Shown here one piece after another: positions 53,357 through 59,604 of a stretch of DNA of 59,604 nt (its first letter is position 1; the number at the start of each line of letters is the position of its first letter). The translations under genes and the position numbers were made by a program. The stretch comes from Bacteroidota bacterium (GTDB lineage Bacteria; Bacteroidota; Bacteroidia; JACCXN01), in the NCBI GenBank assembly GCA_013696965.1, contig JACCXN010000041.1:1-59604 (forward strand). Reading direction: 5' to 3'. Below the pieces are notes generated by a model that did no database searches, had not been told where the DNA came from, and saw only the letters and a list, made by a program, of their open reading frames with translations.

Positions 53357-54829
53357 CTAGAATTTCATTCCAAATGTTGCCATTACTGTACTGGTATTAA
53401 TGTGAACCAGGGCTGGATTAACAAATGCAGGATCATAAATATATAAGCTTTGATCCCTTGCCTGGGAAAGAATATAAGCAAAATCAAGGAAAAATGATTC
53501 TTCACGAATTCCAAAACCAATTGTGTAGTTATTGATGCTGCCTTGATTAAAATCACTTCTGTATGGATTGCCTTGTAAAGAATAACCTGCTCTAAGTGCA
53601 AAAGGATCAAATCTCCATTCTGCACCTACTCTTAGGTTAGATGTGGAAGTCAAATTATCACGAATTACCATGTTTACATCTGCGAAGTCTGTTTTTGGTG
53701 CTGAAAACATTGCGGATGAATAATTCACAACTTCATAATCTGCACTAATTAAGCCTTGTTTTGCAATAATAATTGCAAAACTTCCTATCGCTCTCATGGG
53801 AGTAGTAAGGCTATAATTAAAACTACCGGTAGCACTAGCAGTGGTATCCAAAAAAGTATAATTAGGCTTGAACCTGCTTGTTATAGTGTTGGCATAAGTA
53901 TCTGAAAGGCTATAAAAAGTTGGGGTGTGAATTGCAACACCAAGCCTGAACCAATCAAAAACCCTGTAAAGAGCACCTATTTTTAGGTTAACTCCTCCTC
54001 CGGTAGTTCTATATTCATCAGTATAAGTAAAAGACTCAAGAATATGTGTTGTATCCGGAAATGCTTCTTCACGATGAGTAGAAAAATAGTTGTATCTAAC
54101 TGTTGAATAAGCAATTGTTCCTCCAAGATAAAGCCTGTCATCATAATTTCCAGCAAAAGAGAAAAAGGCCTCACCCATTCCACCCGATGCAATAATTGAT
54201 TTTCTTTGAAAAACCCCTTCTCTACCCCCATTTGGAATATCACTGGTGTATTCAAAACCATTTAAAGTATCCACATCAAAAATAAGATTGGCCTGATAAG
54301 CAAGAAAGGCACCAAAAGGATTAAGTTGATCGGGGCTTAGTCCACCACGGGAATTGGCTTGGTTTACAAAAACATCAAGTAATGAACTGTTCCTGTTTTC
54401 GCCCCTTAATAAAGTATTGCTATCAAAATTATTTGTTCTGTTATAACCAAAAGAAAAAGCAGTACTAACCCAACCTCCAGCTGATGGGCTATCAAAAACA
54501 TTTGCCCCAACAAAACCAATATTATTAAAATTCAAATTGATATCATTATCACCACTATTTTGGTTTTGAAAGGTTGAGTTTACATTTCTGGCAAAAACAG
54601 AAGGAGTAAGAGTAAATTCAGATCTTCTGTAAATTGCTAAACCTGCAGGATTGGTAGAAGAAACAGAGATGTCTCCGCCTAAAGCGCCAAATGCTCCGCC
54701 CATGGAGGAATACCTGGAAGTACCAAAAACATTAAATTGTGAATATCTTAAAGCATCATCAGCAGTTTGAGCTTGTAAAATTCCAGCTGAAACAATGATA
54801 AAAAAGATTGAAAAGTTAATTTTTTTCAT
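53357..54829 (-). CDS. FadL/OmpP1-like outer-membrane transport protein
   Basis: A 490-residue protein with a signal peptide (ending LQAQ, about residue 21). The mature start TADDALRYSQFNVFGTSRYSSMGGAFGALGGDISVSSTNPAGLA is the typical OmpP1/FadL N-terminus of Bacteroidota, in which the NPAG motif is conserved. Beta strands continue to the end, with final MATFGMKF. It probably forms a channel for hydrophobic compounds. The substrate is unknown. It appears monocistronic. Confidence 0.88.
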   Translation of the reverse strand: MKKINFSIFFIIVSAGILQAQTADDALRYSQFNVFGTSRYSSMGGAFGALGGDISVSSTNPAGLAIYRRSEFTLTPSVFARNVNSTFQNQNSGDNDINLNFNNIGFVGANVFDSPSAGGWVSTAFSFGYNRTNNFDSNTLLRGENRNSSLLDVFVNQANSRGGLSPDQLNPFGAFLAYQANLIFDVDTLNGFEYTSDIPNGGREGVFQRKSIIASGGMGEAFFSFAGNYDDRLYLGGTIAYSTVRYNYFSTHREEAFPDTTHILESFTYTDEYRTTGGGVNLKIGALYRVFDWFRLGVAIHTPTFYSLSDTYANTITSRFKPNYTFLDTTASATGSFNYSLTTPMRAIGSFAIIIAKQGLISADYEVVNYSSAMFSAPKTDFADVNMVIRDNLTSTSNLRVGAEWRFDPFALRAGYSLQGNPYRSDFNQGSINNYTIGFGIREESFFLDFAYILSQARDQSLYIYDPAFVNPALVHINTSTVMATFGMKF

Positions 54830-54921
54830 ACCCTTATTTTTAAATTATTTTATTTTCTAATTTAATTATTCCCAATTATAAGCAGGAAGAATTTTCTCCC
54901 TGCTTAAACTAAAGATATGAA

Positions 54922-56850
54922 TTATCTTGGAGATTTTCCCGCAGGAGAACTCCCTCCTCTGGATGGTGAACTCATTGTCCCTCCGCCACCTCCAGAAGGA
55001 GAACTCATTGATCCACCACTGTTTCTTGAAGGTGAACTCATTGAACCCCCAGTTCCTCTTGAAGGAGAATTTGAAGGGGAAGGCTGAGAAACACCTGAAT
55101 TCCTAGAAGGCTGGGAATAACCAGGATTTTGCGTAGGGGCAGGCTGCGAATAATTACGGTTAGAAGGCTGGTTATTAGATGGTTGAGTATTAGAAGGCTG
55201 GTTATTAGAGGGTTGAGTGTTTGAGGGTTGATAACTCCGTGAAGGCTGAGAATAACTGTTATTTCCCCCACCATTTCCACTCCTGTTATAGGTAGGATTT
55301 TGTTGATTTGGATTCCTTTGCTGTGAGGGCTGTTGTTGGTTATAACTCGGTCTCTGCGGATTCGAATTCATATTTGGAGGAGTCTGTGGGTGATAAGTAT
55401 TAGGATTTCGCTTGGGACTATTGTATACATTCGTTCTTCCTTGAGTATTTCCTGTTTGCTCGCTTGGACGAGAATAAACATCAGGAGAAGATTGTGGGTT
55501 AGCATTTGTTCTGCCAGGCTGTTGACCAGGAGAAGGCTGAACTGAAGGCCTCGATTGTGGTGTTACATTCGGATTTGGTCGGCCCGGATTTACCTGAGGT
55601 TGAACATTTTGATTTGGTCTTACAGGGTTAGTCTGCACAGGAGTATTTCCATCAATTGATTTATCGGGTTTTACCGTATTTGGTCTTCCTGGAGTAGTTT
55701 CCACAGGACTTGTTCCATCAATTGATTTATCGGGTTTTACCGTATTTGGTCTTCCTGGGGTAGTTTCAATAGGACTTGTTCCATTAATTGATTTATCAGG
55801 TTTTACCGTATTTGGTCTTCCTGGGGTAGTTTCCACAGGACTTGTTCCATTAATTGATTTATCGGGTTTTACCGTATTTGGTCTTCCCGGAGTAGTTTCA
55901 ACAGGACTTGTTCCATCAATTGATTTACCAGGTTTCATACTGTTTGAATTACTTCTTGGGTCGATAGTATTTACATTGCTAATGCCATTAATATTTCCTC
56001 TTGGGCCATCTGCTTTAACCGGTGAAGAGTTTTCAGTTATCATAGCAGATTGATAAACCTGGCCAAGAGACCTTGGAGAAGGATTTATTCCACTTCCAGC
56101 ACCTGTGCTTGAACCTCTAGGGCCAACATGATGATTGGTTTTATCATAACTGTTGTAATAGTAATTGCCTGCAAGTCCTTGATTGTATCCATTATAGTAA
56201 CCATTGTTGTATCCATGGTTATAACCTTGATTGTAGGCGTTGTAACCCCAGCCATAACCACCGCCCCATCCTGGAGCACAGCCATAACCATAGTATCCTC
56301 CACCCCATCCATAACCACCATAATAACCGCCATAACCGCCATAACCGCCATAACCGCCATTCCAACCTCCCCAAGGGTGAGGATTCCAAAAGTTGTAACT
56401 CATATAAATACTTGTTCCATAAAAATAAGGATCGTAATTATAATAATACATATTTGTATAAAAAGGGTCGTAATATCCAAAACCAACAGGATTGTGAAAT
56501 CTTCTGATCCTTGAAGCATAGGCATAATCATAATTATCATCGGAACTATAATCATTATAGTTACCATAATAATTATTTGTTACTCCTCCATTGCTTCTAG
56601 CAGCAGCATTTTCATCGTAATATTCAAATTCCTGGTCAGCAATTGGATCAGCTTGAGTATTAGGGGCAGCAGAAAGCCGATCAGGATTTTGATATTCAGG
56701 CCTTGCAGCAGCTTGAGTTTTTACTGGTTCGTCTTTTGGTGAATAATAAACATCATCGTTCTTACTAGTTGAAGCACTTCTTGTAGTTGTGCAAGAATAA
56801 AAGCTGGAAATTAAAACAGCTGCTACTAAACTCGAGATAATTGTTTTCAT
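54922..56850 (-). CDS. Repeat-rich, Pro/Asn/Gly/Tyr-rich lipoprotein
   Basis: The ATG at 56850 is chosen. It follows a strong AAAAGGAGG (complement of 56858-56866) by 7 bases and opens a lipoprotein signal (AAVLISSFYSC). The upstream ATG at 56922 adds 24 unlikely residues. The mature 620 residues are low-complexity. There is a Y/G/N-rich block (about 130-240, such as GGYGGYGGYGGYYGGYG), a fivefold 22-residue repeat of the type KPDKSIDGTSPVETTPGRPNTV, then a P/N/Q/S-rich part and a final GGS-rich segment with SSPSR repeats. It is probably a surface or matrix-like protein of the cell envelope. No catalytic domain is seen. Confidence 0.85.
   Translation of the reverse strand: MKTIISSLVAAVLISSFYSCTTTRSASTSKNDDVYYSPKDEPVKTQAAARPEYQNPDRLSAAPNTQADPIADQEFEYYDENAAARSNGGVTNNYYGNYNDYSSDDNYDYAYASRIRRFHNPVGFGYYDPFYTNMYYYNYDPYFYGTSIYMSYNFWNPHPWGGWNGGYGGYGGYGGYYGGYGWGGGYYGYGCAPGWGGGYGWGYNAYNQGYNHGYNNGYYNGYNQGLAGNYYYNSYDKTNHHVGPRGSSTGAGSGINPSPRSLGQVYQSAMITENSSPVKADGPRGNINGISNVNTIDPRSNSNSMKPGKSIDGTSPVETTPGRPNTVKPDKSINGTSPVETTPGRPNTVKPDKSINGTSPIETTPGRPNTVKPDKSIDGTSPVETTPGRPNTVKPDKSIDGNTPVQTNPVRPNQNVQPQVNPGRPNPNVTPQSRPSVQPSPGQQPGRTNANPQSSPDVYSRPSEQTGNTQGRTNVYNSPKRNPNTYHPQTPPNMNSNPQRPSYNQQQPSQQRNPNQQNPTYNRSGNGGGNNSYSQPSRSYQPSNTQPSNNQPSNTQPSNNQPSNRNYSQPAPTQNPGYSQPSRNSGVSQPSPSNSPSRGTGGSMSSPSRNSGGSMSSPSGGGGGTMSSPSRGGSSPAGKSPR
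55649..55935 (-). repeat. 66-bp tandem repeat inside the lipoprotein gene
   Basis: The sequence CCATCAATTGAT (or CCATTAATTGAT) recurs at 55649, 55715, 55781, 55847 and 55913, an exact period of 66 bp (22 codons). The repeats differ by a few bases, mostly without changing the protein. The array codes for KPDKSxxGTSPxETTPGRPNTV-type units. Confidence 0.92.
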
Positions 56851-56971
56851 GATTATGCCTCCTTTTATAGTTTTAGGGTGAGGATTCTTTGTTGTCGGTA
56901 GTATTTTTGTAATTTCGTGCATTATTATATAATTTACCTACAATTAACAAACACTATACCAAACTCGGAAA

Positions 56972-58447
56972 ATGGCGAAAAATTTGGCAACACGGAATGA
57001 AAATTACTCTCAATGGTACAATGATCTGGTATTAAGAGCTGACCTTGCAGAAAATTCTGCAGTAAGAGGATGTATGGTAATTAAACCTTATGGATATGCC
57101 ATTTGGGAGAATATGCAGGCTGTACTTGATAAAATGTTCAAGGATACAGGCCATTCCAATGCATACTTTCCACTTTTTATACCAAAATCTTTTTTTACCA
57201 AAGAAGCCAGTCATGTTGAGGGTTTTGCCAAAGAATGTGCCGTTGTAACACATTATAGGTTAAAAAATGCAGAAGATGGTTCTGGAATCATTGTAGATCC
57301 TGATGCAAAGCTTGAAGAGGAACTTATAGTAAGGCCAACATCTGAAACCATAATATGGAACACTTATAAAGGTTGGATTCAGTCTTATAGAGATTTGCCA
57401 ATATTAGTAAATCAGTGGGCTAATGTAGTTAGATGGGAGATGCGCACACGTTTGTTTTTAAGAACTGCAGAATTTCTTTGGCAGGAAGGCCATACAGCCC
57501 ATGCCACAAAACCAGAAGCAATTGAAGAAGCAGAAAAAATGCTTGAAGTTTACGCTGATTTTGTTGAAAATTATATGGCAGTGCCAGTTATTAAAGGAAT
57601 AAAGACAGCCAATGAACGATTTGCCGGTGCCATAGAAACCTATTGCATTGAAGCTCTGATGCAAGATGGAAAAGCCTTGCAGGCAGGAACTTCTCACTTT
57701 CTTGGACAAAATTTTGCAAAAGCCTTTGATGTGAAATTTACAGGAAAAGATGGAAAATTAGATTTTGTTTGGGCTACTTCCTGGGGTGTTTCCACAAGGC
57801 TTATGGGTGCTTTGGTTATGTCACACTCTGATGATGAGGGTTTGGTATTGCCTCCAAAGCTTGCCCCTATACAAGTTGTTATAATACCAATTTTTAAAAA
57901 TCAGGAGCAATTAAATGTTATTGGAATTGAAGCAAAAAAAATTATGTCCGCACTTGAAGCCAAAGGTTTAAGGGTAAAATTTGATGATAAGGATGTGTAT
58001 ACCCCTGGATATAAGTTTGCTGATTATGAATTTAAAGGAGTACCTGTTCGTATTGCAATTGGACCAAGGGATTTGGAAAATAAAACTGTTGAAATTGCAA
58101 GACGCGATACAAGGGAAAAATCTTCTCTTCCAATGGAAGGCATTGAAATAATTATAGAAAACCTGATGGTAGAGATTCAAGACAATTTGTTTAATAAAGC
58201 TTTAGCTTTTAATAAGAAAAACACGAATAAAGTGGATAGTTATGAGGAATTCAAAAAGCGAATAAATGGTGATGGAGGATTTGTTCTGGCGCATTGGGAT
58301 GGAACTTCAGAAACTGAGTTAAAAATAAAAGATGAAACCAAAGCAACTATAAGGTGTATTCCTTTAAATAATGTTCAAGAGGAAGGTAAATGTATATATT
58401 CGGGTAAACCTTCAACCCAGCGCGTAATTTTTGCAAAAGCTTATTAA
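56972..58447 (+). CDS. proS: Prolyl-tRNA synthetase (archaeal/eukaryotic type)
   Basis: A 491-residue class II synthetase. It starts [18 protein letters not shown] and has [10 protein letters not shown], the motif 2 region [26 protein letters not shown] (in parts), [21 protein letters not shown] and the motif 3-type [17 protein letters not shown]. The C-terminal anticodon-binding domain (about 290-400) and a zinc-ribbon-like tail follow. Many bacteria have the longer bacterial type with an editing insertion, and this shorter type is standard in Bacteroidota. The gene at 58448 starts directly after its stop. Confidence 0.96.
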   Translation: MAKNLATRNENYSQWYNDLVLRADLAENSAVRGCMVIKPYGYAIWENMQAVLDKMFKDTGHSNAYFPLFIPKSFFTKEASHVEGFAKECAVVTHYRLKNAEDGSGIIVDPDAKLEEELIVRPTSETIIWNTYKGWIQSYRDLPILVNQWANVVRWEMRTRLFLRTAEFLWQEGHTAHATKPEAIEEAEKMLEVYADFVENYMAVPVIKGIKTANERFAGAIETYCIEALMQDGKALQAGTSHFLGQNFAKAFDVKFTGKDGKLDFVWATSWGVSTRLMGALVMSHSDDEGLVLPPKLAPIQVVIIPIFKNQEQLNVIGIEAKKIMSALEAKGLRVKFDDKDVYTPGYKFADYEFKGVPVRIAIGPRDLENKTVEIARRDTREKSSLPMEGIEIIIENLMVEIQDNLFNKALAFNKKNTNKVDSYEEFKKRINGDGGFVLAHWDGTSETELKIKDETKATIRCIPLNNVQEEGKCIYSGKPSTQRVIFAKAY

Positions 58448-59140
58448 ATGAAAAAGAAAGCCCCCAGAGAATTAATATTTGAGACACTAATAGAAAAATC
58501 AATTGTAAAAAAGGACGTTTATAAGTTAGCTACTTCCGTTTTTTCTGATTTTAATGCTGTAGCTGAAGAGATAGCAATTGATTTGAAAGCAAAGATTACT
58601 GAGATTGATCCGCGTTTAGAAATTAGTTACAAAGAAAAAGGCACCGGAGAATTTCTTTTGCAAATTGCTGGTGATGTTCTAGTATTTGCTACCCATACCA
58701 ATGTGTTTAGTTTTGATAAAAGCCATCAGTTATGGAATAGTTCATACCTAAAAGAGGAACCCTCAAGGGCATATTGCGCAGTTATTCACATTTATAACTT
58801 CCTTTCTGATTCTTATGAATTTCATAGGATGGATGATATTGGTTATTTAATTGCCCGAATCTTTATTAATAAGGACAAGCACTATTTTGTGGAAGGTAAG
58901 CGACAGTTGAGTTTTTTATACAATGATTTTGCAAATGCAGTAATCAATAAAGAGGATATTACATCAATAATCGAATCTGCAATTCTTTATAGTATGGATT
59001 TTGATTTATTAACACCCCCTTATGATAATGTAAAACAAGCTTCTGTTGCTGAAATGCAGGAATGGAGCAAAAACCTTGGAAATAAAACCGGAAAAAGACT
59101 TGGATTTAAATTCCAGGCTGATGCTGGTGATATAACCTGA
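58448..59140 (+). CDS. Conserved hypothetical protein after proS
   Basis: A 230-residue soluble protein. It begins at the base after the proS stop, so it shares that transcript. No known domain is recognised. Mixed alpha/beta with VFATHTNVFSFDKSHQLW, EEPSRAYCAVIHIYNFLSDSYEFHRMDDIGYLIARIF and EMQEWSKNLGNKTGKRLGFKF. It looks like a real, well-coded gene, probably conserved in Bacteroidota. Confidence 0.85.
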   Translation: MKKKAPRELIFETLIEKSIVKKDVYKLATSVFSDFNAVAEEIAIDLKAKITEIDPRLEISYKEKGTGEFLLQIAGDVLVFATHTNVFSFDKSHQLWNSSYLKEEPSRAYCAVIHIYNFLSDSYEFHRMDDIGYLIARIFINKDKHYFVEGKRQLSFLYNDFANAVINKEDITSIIESAILYSMDFDLLTPPYDNVKQASVAEMQEWSKNLGNKTGKRLGFKFQADAGDIT

Positions 59141-59251
59141 TTTACTTATACTTAAAGGATGTTAGAAAAGAAAAAACAATCCTGATTGGCTCAGCGGAAT
59201 GTTTTTTTTAGCTGTTTTTTCAAAAAAACATGGTTTGAATAAAAAAATATC

Positions 59252-59282
59252 TTGCGAGAGAAATAATTATTAATTAAGTTTG
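59252..59282 (+). promoter_or_regulatory. Promoter of tRNA-Glu
   Basis: TTG at 59252-59254 and TAAGTTTG at 59275-59282 with a 20-bp spacer fit the Bacteroidota -33/-7 pattern. Transcription should start about 10 bp before the tRNA. Confidence 0.7.
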
Positions 59283-59300
59283 CACTCCCAAAAACAAAAG

Positions 59301-59372
59301 GGCCCGTTCGTCTAGGGGTTAGGACGCCAGGTTTTCATCCTGGTAACAGGGGTTCGATTCCCCTACGGGCTA
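59301..59372 (+). tRNA. tRNA-Glu (anticodon TTC)
   Basis: The acceptor GGCCCGT (59301-59307) pairs with ACGGGCT (59365-59371), followed by discriminator A. The anticodon stem CCAGG/CCTGG holds the loop TTTTCAT with anticodon TTC. The T arm is AGGGG-TTCGATT-CCCCT. No CCA is encoded. All arms fold without mismatch apart from the first G-T pair. Confidence 0.96.
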
Positions 59373-59376
59373 CTAA

Positions 59377-59413
59377 AAACCCTCTAAAACATCTGATTTT
59401 AGAGGGTTTTTTT
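59377..59413 (+). terminator. Terminator after tRNA-Glu
   Basis: AAACCCTCTAAAA (59377-59389) pairs with TTTTAGAGGGTTT (59397-59409) around a 7-base loop, followed by further T. It lies just downstream of the tRNA. The remaining bases to 59604 show no gene. Confidence 0.9.
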
Positions 59414-59604
59414 ATTTTCTCACCGAAAATCCTTCTAGTTTTATTTAATAAGTCTATAAAAGTTTTAATGGACATTACGGATCAAGCGGAAAAGTTGGGG
59501 GCTGCAAATTTCTAAGCATAAATATTTGCTAATCTGAACAAGAAAAAACTTACATTTCTAACTCCTCTAAAAGCAGACCTAAAAGCTTTTATTTTTGCAT
59601 TGAA

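Noticed and set aside
56085-56514. Frames in and opposite the Gly/Tyr-rich block of the lipoprotein gene
   Set aside because: They are by-products of codon repeats in the low-complexity region.

Overview
The window is a piece of a low-GC Bacteroidota chromosome. The evidence is: proteins ending in a type IX secretion (T9SS) C-terminal sorting domain; a ribosomal protein of the THX type; many lipoproteins with short lipoboxes; promoters with the Bacteroidota -7 box TAnnTTTG; mostly absent Shine-Dalgarno sequences; and a tRNA gene without an encoded CCA end. I cannot place it below phylum level from sequence alone.

Left part (1-5744). A truncated REP-associated (IS200-like) transposase sits beside a cluster of small hairpin repeats. 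Next, on the minus strand, is a compact kaiC-kaiB-histidine kinase operon, with a second PAS histidine kinase upstream of it. No kaiA and no response regulator gene is visible.

Accessory region (about 5.75-15.8 kb). This stretch looks richer in G+C than its flanks (judged by eye, not computed). It holds a mobile mystery protein A/B pair, whose Fic gene B carries an in-frame stop, followed by an ORF6N remnant. Next come two very large helicase genes facing tail to tail: a UvrD-like protein with a RelE-like N-terminus and an ankyrin-like C-terminal part, and a SNF2-type protein. A 210-bp nested palindrome follows, then a hipBA-type toxin-antitoxin module bracketed by inverted copies of a 75-bp repeat. 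This is the most likely place for an undescribed (possibly defence) system: the helicase pair.

Middle part (15.8-28.5 kb). A third PAS/GAF histidine kinase, a Csp-type cysteine-rich copper-storage protein, two alpha/beta hydrolases, a CoA-binding protein, small secreted proteins, an agmatinase-family ureohydrolase, an unusually long THX ribosomal protein and a large T9SS choice-of-anchor B protein.

Right part (28.5-59.6 kb). Mostly housekeeping: parE-parC, universal stress protein, FKBP isomerase, a YtxH/holin-like envelope cluster, OsmC, lipA, gap, lpxH, an M1 peptidase, a TlpA-like thioredoxin, gatB, a second choice-of-anchor B protein, purine nucleoside phosphorylase, lpxK, a Nif3-like protein, a zinc-ribbon coiled-coil protein, a FadL-like outer-membrane protein, a repeat-rich lipoprotein, proS and tRNA-Glu. 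Several clear intrinsic terminators and -7 boxes mark transcription units.
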